Shown here: positions 34,428 to 44,409 of the stretch, piece by piece
How the letters are laid out: each line of letters starts with the position of its first letter
Position numbering within the stretch: the stretch's first letter is position 1
Position numbers and translations under genes: made by a program
Assembly (NCBI GenBank): GCA_033065855.1
Contig: JAVXUO010002755.1
Location: 102,001 to 166,000 of the forward strand
Length of the DNA stretch: 64,000 bases
Reading direction: 5' to 3'
Origin: Escallonia rubra
Taxonomy: Eukaryota > Streptophyta > Magnoliopsida > Escalloniales > Escalloniaceae
Notes under the pieces: model-generated
The model's database searches: none
Told to the model about the DNA's origin: nothing
What the model saw: the letters and a program-made list of their open reading frames with translations, nothing else

Positions 34428-35347
34428 TCACTCCGCCATCGCAATGGCTTCATCGACATCCTTCACGCCCCTGCGTTGAAGTTCCTTCTTGGCCCAACTT
34501 TGGAGGCCGTCAACGAAGTTGAAGAGAAGATCCCCCTCCATCATATTCGGAATGTTTAGCATAAGGGTCATAAACTCTTTCACGTAGTCGCTTATCGAGC
34601 CCTTATGTCTCAATTCCTTCATTTTCTTCCTCGCTTCGTAGGCCACATTCTCCGGGTAGAATTGCTTCTTGATCTCCCTTTTGAACACCTCCCACGTATC
34701 TATGGTGTACAAACCCTTCGCTATATCGCAATGCTTTCTTCGCCACCATAGAGTTGCGGTATCCGTAAGGTAGAGAGTAGCGGTCCTTACCTTAGTCGCC
34801 TCGTCGACTATGCTAGCACCTTCAAAATAACGCTCCATGTGCCATAAGTAATTGTCGAGCTCTTTGGCGTCCCTCTTGCCTCCGAACTCCTTCGGCTTAG
34901 GCGTGTCCACCCTTGGACTAGGAGTGGCAATCGCTCCACCCGCGATAGCTCTCTTGCACATCGCCGCGTCTTGCCTCGTCTCCTCCACGCTAGCCTTCAC
35001 CCCATCGAGTTGTTCTTGCAAACTAGTGAACAACTCCGTGAACCTTTCACGTAGCTCGTCTTGGGCGCCCACCGCCCTCTTGAGCGACTCGAGCTCTTCT
35101 AAGACGTGATCCTCCAACGTCTGAAGATTTTGCTCGACCATTCCCACGTGATCTTTGACATCACCCATAGCAATCTCCAAGTGACCCGTTCGGCCCTCCA
35201 ACGAAGCAAGTTCATCCCTCGACTTGCTTTGGCCTCGACCACCCTTCTTCCCACCGGCGGGTGGTAATGGATCTTGCCCACGCTCGACCACGACCACATT
35301 CTCTTCGGCCACTCCGGATGCTCCAACGCTAGTATCCTTGCCTGCCA
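34428..35347 (-). CDS. Chromovirus Gag (capsid) protein
   Basis: The ATG at 35345-35347 lies about 50 bases inside the 5' LTR, after the primer site, and opens 305 codons. The N terminus is flexible and glycine-rich ('MAGKDTSVGASGVAEENVVV'). A predicted coiled coil follows, then the retrotransposon gag domain: 'KELDNYLWHMERYFEGASI', 'TATLYLTDTATLWWRRK', 'FKREIKKQFYPENVAYEARK', 'GSISDYVKEFMTLMLNIPNM'. The frame ends at a TGA after 'DEAIAMAE'; the next codons continue the same frame to the zinc knuckle. The stop may be a mutation in this copy or a readthrough point. The protein should form the virus-like particle. Confidence 0.88.
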
Positions 35348-35398
35348 TTGTTGCTCCTTGCTTGGCACGACTCGTCGTAACCAAGCTCTGATACCACT

Positions 35399-35906
35399 TG
35401 TCACGGACCGAACTTCCTAAGTCGAAACCGTGCGGCACTTAGCTAGATCAAGCCCCCGCTTGCTCGGCTAAGTCAGCCTAACCGTAGAGCTGGGCGAAGT
35501 TGGAAACAAATATGCAGCGGAACACAAGAGGTTGGGGAAAGGATTCCCAATACACTACTTGGAGAAAGCCTATATACTTTGAATACAAGAATGTCTTGGA
35601 TGATTTGGCCAAGTGAGGCCTTGGCTTTATATACTACTCCACTTCCTCAACGGACGGTGGAGATACATTCGATCCTACGGATCCTAGTATTCTAGAATAC
35701 TTTCCTACTCTAGAATATTCACACATGTTACACATGTTACACATTTTACACATGTTAAAAAATAGAATAGAGAAGTCTGGAACCTTCCGGAAGCCTTGTC
35801 TTCTAACTGCCAAGTAAGCGTCCACGAAGCGTCCCGTAAGCGCCTAATGAGCGCTCGCATGGCGTAACCTCTAAAAATCAGCCTCCTTAGCAAACGGTCC
35901 GTGACA
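35399..35906 (-). repeat. 5' LTR of the chromovirus
   Basis: 508 bp, TG...CA. In element sense it is followed by the initiator-Met primer site at 35387-35398 (AGTGGTATCAGAGC). It is near identical to the LTR at 32290-32799. Confidence 0.92.
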
Positions 35907-36925
35907 ATAAGCTATCTTTTAATTATTATGTATTAGGTGCCAATTTGTTTGACTCACATATTTTAGGTTGGATTCATGGTTAGGCTGGGTTATGCAAGTA
36001 CATTGATACATCCTTTAACATGCCTTTAATTGCTTTGTTGGAGGCCGAAGTTACCGCGACTGATGCTACTGAGGATGACAATGATGAAACGTTCGACTAG
36101 CTTGGTGGATGATTGCCTTATGTGACCAGATTTGACGTTACATTTTTTCAAATATTTGTTCATTTTGGTAACCAAGCAACTGGTTGATTTAGATGCATTA
36201 ACTCAATTGTTAACTTTTAGTGGTATTCAATAAATGCTGAATATATGTTATCTTCAGTTCATTGTCGGATGTTGGATTATTATTGTCACAGATTGTTGCA
36301 TTAATTAAGAATAGTATAATCTATTATGCATATTTAATAATTTTTATTAAAATTTTTAGCTCTCTGATTTTTGCTACGGAATTAGCGACGGAAAAAATTA
36401 TTAGCACCTAAATATGGTTTTTCGGACAGAAAATTCCTAAATATGTGTTTTTTCCGACTGAATTAACGACGGGAAAAAAATATTTAGCTCCAAAACATAG
36501 TTTTTGCGACGAAAAAAATTATTTAGCTCCAAAATATGATTTTGCGACGGAAAATAGTCTTGTACAAAAATTGGCGATGGAATTGGCGACGGAATTTCCG
36601 TCGCTAATGGTAATTTTTAAAAAAATGCATAAAAATATATTTATATTTCATTTATTTATTATTAAAAAAGTTATTTTTCTAAAAATTGGAAAATATTTTT
36701 AGCGACGAAAATTCCGTCGCTAAAGGATGACCAATTCCGTCGCTAATGACAAAGGCATTACTGATGGAACACTAATTCCCTCGATAAAACTTTTAGCGAC
36801 GAGGCTTTAGGCGACATAACTTTAGCGACGAAATTTCCGTCGCTAATAAAGGCTTTACCGACGGAATTTTCATATTTAGCGACAAAATTTTTTCTTCGGT
36901 AATTGTTATTTTTCTTGTATTGCTA

Positions 36926-37619
36926 ATATTCATGACCTATCTGCCCTACCCTTCCCTGAACGGCAACCATGCTCTGCACGACAGTTGATATATTTGCCAC
37001 CACTTCAATAATTATATGAGAAGCCTTACGACTTTATCTTGTGCCTTTCTATTACCACTTGATAGGCATGTACTTTTGTTCAGCCTAGTGGTATACATTG
37101 ATCTGTTAGTTAATCCTAGGCCCGGACGATCCATCAATCTCACAGATTATACAGTCCCACAACATACACATCAGCTCATAACTCATGCACTATTCACTAT
37201 CCATCTTTCGTGCCTAACCTTTTTCGTGGTAGTCTTAAAGATTCAACTCGTGTCTTGAAGTTGAGAACCAATTTTTTTTGTGAAGTTAAATGGCATCTAA
37301 TGAATAAGGAATTGAAATTATTTTCGATAAAAAAAAAAAAAACTCTAGTGATCTTTCCCTCTTTGGGTAGATATAGATGAGTCAGCGGAGTGGGTACCAT
37401 TGCCTGAGGTTCTAACGATAAAATGATTTAAGCAAAGAGGATAGATCTTGAAGTGGATGGTCGATTTATCATATTGGGCGATCTAAATGACTTTCAATTT
37501 AAACATGCTCTCGAACTGTGAAAAGATATTAACTTTTCCATAGGTTATTTTTTTTCGATATATTTAAAGGGCTTTCCCATGTGATTTTATTTTTATTATA
37601 GTTCTCTTAAGGTTAACTC
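36926..37619. other. No gene recognised
   Basis: Sequence right of CACTA element 1 and before the minisatellite. Only short open frames without motifs; a T-rich and A-rich run occurs near 37328. Confidence 0.4.
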
Positions 37620-40090
37620 TAGTTGCATTTTGTCCAGAGGCTCCCTACGGATCCCATGTCCTAACAGTTAGACAATGTTTATCTTAGGTCATCTTGTACA
37701 TTGCGCTGTCGGCAGTTTAGGTCTAGGTACCTCATGTGAGTCTTCTTTCATGATAGTCAGGATAGCATTTGTCTTTGCTCGCATTTTGTCTTAATCTAGG
37801 GACTCCATGGGAAGTCCCCTCCCTTGACAGTCTTGAGAGATTCTGGCTCCATCAAACCCATTGCATTGTCAGTTTTGTCTACACGTATTCTGTCTAGGAG
37901 TTCTGTTCGAATCCCCTTTCATGATAGTTAGGCTAGTCTTCTTTCTTCTCCAGTCTAGTACATGGCTAGTCTTGCCCTTATACATTTCGTCTAGGGGTTC
38001 CCTACGAGTCTCTTCCCATGACAGGCAGGATAATGTCTATTTCTGTGTCCTTCTTGTGTTCACCTAGGGGGTCCATATGACTTTCCTCTCATGGCAATCA
38101 TGATAATGTCTGTCTTTGTTTTTGTGGCTTATTGCATGGTCAGCGTCGTCTGCATGTATTTTGTTTAAGGGGCTCCCTAGTCCCTTTCCATGACGATTAG
38201 TATATCATCTATCCTCGCATGCATTTTTTCTTAATTTAGGGGCTTCATATGAAGTCCCCTTCCTTGACAGTCATGACAATGTCTGTCTTTATTCGTCTAG
38301 TTTATTACATTGTCAGTTTTTCTGCATGCATTTTGTATAAGAGGCTTGTTATGAGTGAGCCCTCTTTCATGATAGTTAGGCTAGTGTCTGCCTTCTCTAG
38401 TCTAGTACATGCCAGTCTTGTTCATGTGTATTTTATCGAGCGGTTCTTTACGAGTATCTTCTCATGACAGGCATGATAATGTCCGTCTCTATGTCCTTCT
38501 TGTGTTCACCTAGGGGGTCCATATGAGTCTCCTCTCACGACAGTCGTGATAATTTATGTATTTCTTTTTGCTATTTATTGCATGGTCAGTGTCATCTGCA
38601 TGTATTTTATTTAAGAGGCTAGTCCCTTTTTCACGACGATTAATCCTCGCATGCATTTTGTCTTAATTCAAGGGCTTCATCTGAAGTCCCTATCCTTGAC
38701 AGTAATGAAAACGTCTATTTTTATCCGTCCAATTTATTGTGTGGTCAGTTTGTCTGCAGCCATTTTGTCTAAGAGGCTCGTTGTGAGTGAGCCCCCTTTC
38801 ATAACAGTCTGGATGATGTCTGTCTTCGAGTGCATTTTGTCTTAGTTAGGGAAAGGAAAAGGCTCCATATGAGTTCCTCTTCTCGACTTTCATGATATTG
38901 TCTGTCTTCATCCAGCGCATTGCATTATCAGTTTTGTCTAACTGCATTTTAGTCTAGGGGCTCCTTGCGATTCCCCTTTCATTGTAGTCATGATAGTGTT
39001 TCTCCTTTGCAGGGTTAGTTTTGTTTGCATAAAATTTTCTCTAGGGGCTCTCTCTGAGTTCCCTCTCAAGACAATCATGATAATGTACCCAATCTACTGC
39101 ATAATCAGGATCATCTGCATGTATTTTTGTTTGGAGGCTTCTTGTGATTCCCCTTTATGATAACCATGATAACGTTTGTCTTTTTTTATACAGTTTATTG
39201 CATGGTCAATGTTGTCTGAATGTGTAAGAGCTCCTTGGGATTCTCCTTCCTAACTATCAAGGTAGCGTCTGTCTTTGTTTGCCCAGTTTAATTCATGCTC
39301 AACATCATCTGCATATAATTTTGTCTAAGGATTCCTTGCCATTCCCTTTTTACGATAGGCTGATAGACTACACTCCGTTGCTTGGTCTGTTTAGTCATAC
39401 ATGTATTTTGTTAGGGGCTCTCTTTGGTCCCCCCTTCAAGATAGTCATGATAGCGCCTGTCTTCACCCAGTCCATTACATAATCAGTTTTGTCTGCATGC
39501 ATTTTGTCTAGGGGCTCCTTATGATTCCCCTTTCTTGATAAGGATGGTAGTGTATTTCTTTGTTTGTTCTAGTTTATTGCATAGCCAGCATTACCTACAC
39601 TCTTTTTTGTCTATGGGGCTCCATGTGATTTCGCTTTCACGACATTTGTGGTAGCGTATGTCTTTTGGTTCATGGTCAGTATCGTCTACCTCATACGAAG
39701 GTCGTGGTAATGTCTATATCAGTTCTTACAGTCCATTGCATGACTAGCATCGTTTGTACACATTTTCCTTTAGCGGCTTCTTGTGATTCTCCTTTCACTA
39801 CAGTCGTCTTGTGGTTCATGGTCCATTTCGTTTGCTTGCATTTTTGTTTAGGGGCTCCTTGTGATTCCCCTCTCCTGATAGTCATGATAGTGTTTGTCTT
39901 TTGTTCACCTGGTTCATCGCATGGTCTGTATGCATTTCATCTAGCCCCCCCTGTGATTCCCCTTTAAGGACAATCATGACAGTATCTATTTTTCGGTAGT
40001 CCATGAAATGGTCCATTTTGTCTGTGTGCATTCATTTTTTCTAGAGGCTCCTTGCAATTCCCCTTTCTTGACAGTCAAAATAGTGTATGT
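37620..40090. repeat. Degenerate minisatellite, about 95-100 bp period
   Basis: About 25 diverged units of the form 'ttttgtctaggggctcc', 'tgtgattcccctttca', 'tgacagtcatgataatgtct', 'gtctttgttcacccag', 'tttattgcatggtcag' and 'cgtctgcatgca'. Unit starts occur near 37637, 37797, 37897, 37990, 38066, 38167 and so on up to 40043. Individual units have large indels. All open frames here (37861-39967) follow the repeat and carry no known domain. Confidence 0.85.
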
Positions 40091-40093
40091 TTT

Positions 40094-43000
40094 TGTGATA
40101 CCCTGAAAGTATCGAAAATTTATTTAACACTGAGTTTGATTAATTAACAGGAATTATTTTATTAAGTAGCGTTATATTGGCGTTAATTAGGTGTCAGGAA
40201 GTGGAAAGAGGGGTTAGTGTAGCTTTGGGATCAAAGTGAAATTTCCCTAAACTAGAGGGGTCAAAATGCAATTTCGAAAAACTTTGGAGCATAATTGTAA
40301 ATAAATATTTTGGTGATGAAAAATAATAAAACGAGTGATATTTTATGTTTTAGCAACATTTAATTAAATTAATAAATATTAGAAGAGTCTTGGGACAAAA
40401 GTATAATTTCTGAAACTTTTGGGGGCATTTTGTAAATTTTGGAACTTGAGGGGCTATTTTGCAATTTGAAAAGTTTATGCCCAGATGTCAAGTTTTAGAG
40501 GAAATTCTGTTACTTGTATCCACCTCATGCTAGTTGTGTAGTGACTAAGCTGATTTAAGGATAAAATAGGGAGTGAGGTGATTATTCTCGGGTGAAAAGA
40601 AAGAAAAGGAAAAAGGAGAAAGAAAGAGAGAAGCAGACCAAGAACAGAGAAGAAGAAGAAACAGAGGAAAAAGAAGAAGAAGAACAAAGATCGTGGAGGG
40701 GAAGCAAAAAAAACAGGGATCAAGGAGTAAGGATCTTCACTGTAAACCCCCTTATTCATTGATTTAAATCTATTTCAAGCTTAACATGTGATTCCATTTT
40801 GGTGTGTGTGTATAGCATGTGGGTTTGGTCGTGTATATATATGTATATTCATATGAGTGTGGCAGTATGAATCTGCGTGAATAAAAGTGTGTAAGTGGGT
40901 GTAATGGTGAGCGAATGGTGTGTTATTGGAGTTTACATGGGTGCCTAAGAAATTCAGCCATGGGCGAGCTTGGCAGAGACGGGGAAGGAAGATCCATGGC
41001 TGCGTAGTGAGGGGAAGTGAGTGACAGTGTGTACGTTCTTGAATATGTTAAGTGTGTAAGTGGGCTCGGACAGTGAGGTAATGTGCAGGGTAGTGCGTGT
41101 GTTCAGTGAGTGCATGTGCGTGTTCTTGGCTGTGGGTGTTTGGGTATGTGCATTTATTGTTTATTATGTGAGTGTTGGTGTGTCTAAAATGCACAACTTA
41201 ATTAGTGCGAGAGATTGGAAGTGTTTAGTGTGGGTTTGGAGGTGCATTAGAAGCATGGGGAGTGGGATGAATGGCTGGAGGTCTGGGCTGAAGGTGGAAG
41301 AAAGTGTGTGTGGGTTTAGGTGAAACAGTAGGTGTAGCAATCTCAATAGTAATTGAAATCGTTGCTAAAAGTAAGAAGTTGATTTAGGCAGATTTCCACG
41401 AATTTTTTAAAAAAAATGGTTAGGGCTAGAGTTAGCCAAAGTGCAAAAAAGAGACCTTAGTTGTTTTTAGGAGATCTACATTAGGAAAATTTTTCAGATT
41501 TTTCCGAGGATGTTGAGAAGTTTCTTTTCCCAAGATTTTGGGTCATTCCGAAGTCGTTTGCTATTTTTGGCCGAATGGACTTTTCAGCGCTCGGACCAGA
41601 CACCGAATCGGGATTTTCGGGCAAAAAATTTTTAAAATATTTTTAGCTTCAGAATAACTTCAAGAGGCTAAAAATAACACTTTCAAGTGCTTTTGAGATT
41701 TTTCCTGGTGCCGGGAACCCTCGGGAGGGCATTTCAGTAATTTGCCACCCGGAGAGGGGTATTTTGGTAATTTTTCCGGTAAGGTTTTTTGAAGGACTTT
41801 TTAGTCCGGAAAGGGTGGTAAAAGACCTGAAAGATTGTTTTGAAGCTGATTTGGGGTGTTGGAGTGATAGGGGACCCCGGGGGCATTTCAGTAATTTGCC
41901 ACTCAACGGGGGATATTCTAGTAATTTTTCCTATTGATTTTTTCTGAAGGATTTTTGATTCGGGAAGGGGGTGTAAGACATCTGGAAAGTTATTTTAAAG
42001 TGGTTTTAAGATGTTGTCGGGACGATGGCCAGCAGGAAGGGGTGTTTTGGTAAATTACATAAGGCAAATGGTACTTTGGTAATTTTACCGCGTGAACTCC
42101 GAGTTTCGAAGAATGCGTTAAATTGAACTTTCTGAATAACGTAAAGCGGGGAATTGGTTAAAATCCCTTAATGAAGGGTATTAGCACTAGTACGGTGCCA
42201 AGCTAGGCTAAAGACCCGACTGTAGGGTCGGAGTAGCCGACCGCTGTAGAACACGGTAAATAATTGATAAAATGAGAGTAGAATAATTTTATATTTATGA
42301 TGGTTAGTAGCTAACGAGAACGGTCTTATTTGATTAGGTGACCCCGCTCGCGGCGCTTTGAAGTTGTTGGGCTCGTCGGCTAAAAGCCAGCCAGGTAAGG
42401 ATAGTACGACTCTCTGGATGTTACGAAATTGCTCCACGTGGCATACCCATCGTTGTTAGTGTGAAGTATGATGAATGTTTTATGGTGAATATGAGGTATC
42501 GGTGGTTGTTGTGCCTGTACCTTTCGTACTCTGAAATGTTGTTGTGGTTTTCGACTAGCTTGTTCCCTAGTCTACTCTGTGTGCGTTATTGATGATTTCA
42601 AGTTAACTTGTTGAACCCCGGTCAAGTATATTACCTAAATTTCTTGTTGGGTGGTTTGTTGATCGAGGACATGAGGTGAACCCAGTTCCCTTAGTCCGTC
42701 CAGTTGTTGTATTATGTGCTTTGACGATAGCGTGGTTTGGGGACAAACATTTTTCGTGAGTTCCCTTCTTGTGCTTGTTGTCACTTTTATTTGTCTAAGA
42801 CTGAGATGAACATCATGGAGTACGGGACATTAAGTGAAAGGAGGGCTAGTGAAACGTAATCACTGGCAAACAGGATGTAGGGCGCGCATGCCGAGTCAGT
42901 TGTGTGTCGGTTGAGTCGAGTCAGTCAGGTCGGTGTCTACATTGCATTTCACTTTACTATGACATTGTGATTTTAATGGCTTGTATTTTATTGATGCTTA

Positions 43001-43589
43001 ATTTGGAGATTTAGTGTTCACGTGCATAGCAGTCGGTCAGTCAGTTCAGTTCATTAAATGTGATGATAATGTTGTTCTGCTGGGCCTTAAAACCGCTCAG
43101 TCTGGCTAAAAGAAAAAGAAACATGTTGCTTGATTCGTTGAATTGATGTTGTGTTATCCTTGAAACTCTGAATTTTTGATATCGTTGAGGTTGATTATTA
43201 TTTCTCCCAAGGCTGCACCTCGTTGTCCGCGTTGCTCGTATTATCTTTACTGGGCGATTTGTGTTCATTCCTTACCTGCAATGTTTCAGGCAGTCAGGCC
43301 GAAGTAGGGGAAACTTCGAAAAAAGGGAAGGAGAAGGCACTTGATCGGTGAATAGAAAAGTAAGACGATCATATGCGTATTTTGGGAACTAGATATTTTG
43401 TATAAAAAAAAATTCCGATGTGCTCGTGTTGAGTTTTATGATGAAATAATTTGTAAGGATGGGTTTTTTCGTGAAACCTTATGTATATTCAAGGATGTTT
43501 CTAGAATTGCCCTGTATCGACAGGGTTTATAATGCAGTCATGACTGACAACCCGGCTCTGGCGACGTCACTAGGGTTGGGGGTGTCACA
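40094..43589 (+). repeat. Tekay/Del-type chromovirus 5' LTR, about 3.5 kb
   Basis: Starts TGTGATACCCTGAAAG and ends GGTGTCACA, followed by the initiator-Met primer site TGGTATCAGAGC at 43594-43605. The length is typical of Del/Tekay LTRs. It contains alternating 'gggcatttcagtaatttgcca' / 'ggtattttggtaatttttcc' blocks that form a diverged tandem pair of about 170 bp (41705-42045), and TG-rich stretches at 40800-41330. The 3' LTR is not in the window in this orientation. Confidence 0.8.
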
Positions 43590-43593
43590 AGGT

Positions 43594-43605
43594 TGGTATC
43601 AGAGC
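43594..43605 (+). other. Primer binding site (initiator tRNA-Met)
   Basis: TGGTATCAGAGC four bases after the LTR end, the standard plant Ty3/gypsy primer site. It fixes the LTR end and the orientation. Confidence 0.88.
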
Positions 43606-43718
43606 ATAGGCACAAGATCATGTAGACTAAGAATAGATATTAAGCGTCTACGGGGGCAGGAAGGTGTCGAATTACCGTTATTGTGTTATAAGTCTTATGT
43701 GATTTTACATGATCCTTG

Positions 43719-44400
43719 ATGAGGAGTATTGGTACACCGTACTCGCCCGGGGGCGAGAATGAAGAACGGGTAGAGGCTGAAGTAGAAAATAATAATAGAG
43801 TGGATTTAAGAAGGGAATTGGGGGAGTTGTTGCGGGAGATTGTAGGAACTCCCGCTGCGCAGCCAGCAGCAGTGGCTGCACCTTCACTGGCAGAGGGGAA
43901 GAAGGAATGTAAATTTCGAGATTTTCAAGATGTTCATCCTAGTGAGTTTCACGGGGGCAGCGACCCGATCAGAGCAGTGGCTTGGGTTCGGGAAATGGAA
44001 ATGGTTTTTGAGATAATGGGATGTGGAAAGCATCAAAAAGTGATTTTTGTAGCCCACATCCTGAAGGGAGCGGCCGATTATTGGTTGGATGTGCAAAAAC
44101 AGGTTGAGGAAGGGAAAAAGCCCGACCGACCCTATGTTACGTGGAAGCGCTTCAAACGGGTGTTTAATGAGAAATATTTTCTCGTGATAGTGCAGAATAA
44201 ATTGGAGACATATTTTCTGAATCTGAAACAGAAGGATAAGACGTTGGAGGAGTACATATGAGAATTTGATGAATTATCACGTTTTGCCACGCATCAGGTG
44301 ACTACGGAAGACCGAAAAGTTAGAAGGTTTGAGGAAGGGCTGAGACAACCCTTAAAAAGAATTGTCAAAAGTTTTCAGTTACATACCCTTAAAAAGAATA
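43719..44400 (+). pseudogene. Tekay/Del-type gag, broken
   Basis: The frame opens 'MRSIGTPYSPGGENEERVEA' and reaches the retrotransposon gag domain: 'FHGGSDPIRAVAWVREMEMV', 'HILKGAADYWLDVQ', 'TWKRFKRVFNEKYF', 'FLNLKQKDKTLEEYI'. A TGA at 44259-44261 interrupts it; the same frame then continues 'EFDELSRFATHQ' and 'RRFEEGLRQPLKR'. Similarity ends near 44390, where 'cccttaaaaagaat' occurs twice 46 bases apart, a possible deletion junction. Zinc knuckle and all pol domains are missing. Confidence 0.8.
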
Positions 44401-44409
44401 GTTCAATAA

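Larger units (their letters stand above)
32290..35906 (-). mobile_element. Non-autonomous chromovirus (Ty3/gypsy) with intact LTRs
   Basis: Two direct LTRs, 32290-32799 (3' LTR in element sense) and 35399-35906 (5' LTR), start TGTCACGGACCG and end CGGTCCGTGACA, a 12-bp perfect terminal inversion. They differ at only about ten places, so the insertion is recent. Flanking ATAA occurs on both sides (32286-32289, 35907-35910). The primer site TGGTATCAGAGC (initiator tRNA-Met) is 2 bases inside the 5' LTR, and the polypurine tract AGGTGGGGGAGAA abuts the 3' LTR. The 2.6-kb interior encodes gag, a zinc knuckle, protease, an H2C2 finger and a chromodomain in one frame, but no reverse transcriptase, RNase H or integrase core. 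It needs enzymes from a related full-length element. Confidence 0.92.
29066..36922. mobile_element. CACTA (En/Spm-like) element 1, about 7.9 kb with a nested retrotransposon
   Basis: The left end is CACTATAAGAAAAATGC; the right end read inward is CAATACAAGAAAAATAAC, a mutated CACTA terminus. Both flanks carry the 3-bp duplication CTA (29063-29065 and 36923-36925). Both subterminal regions (29090-29310 and 36370-36890) are packed with TAGCGACGGAATTTCCGTCGCTAA-type units in both orientations, the transposase-binding arrays typical of CACTA elements. I find no transposase, so it is probably non-autonomous. It carries a mitochondrial EF-Tu-like exon and another exon-like block. A chromovirus has inserted at 32290-35906. 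Without that insertion it would be about 4.2 kb. Confidence 0.85.

Noticed and set aside
33577..34479. Plus-strand open frames (129 and 145 codons) over the retrotransposon
   Set aside because: They are shadows of the minus-strand polyprotein, which has clear protease and zinc-knuckle motifs.
40475..40759. 94-codon minus-strand frame rich in Phe and Leu
   Set aside because: It is the complement of a purine-rich (GAA/AAG) stretch in the Tekay LTR and resembles a membrane protein only through that composition.
42180..42245. Possible tRNA or small structured RNA
   Set aside because: Only one clear hairpin (GACCC...GGGTC) is visible; no cloverleaf arms or TTCGA loop, and it sits inside an LTR.
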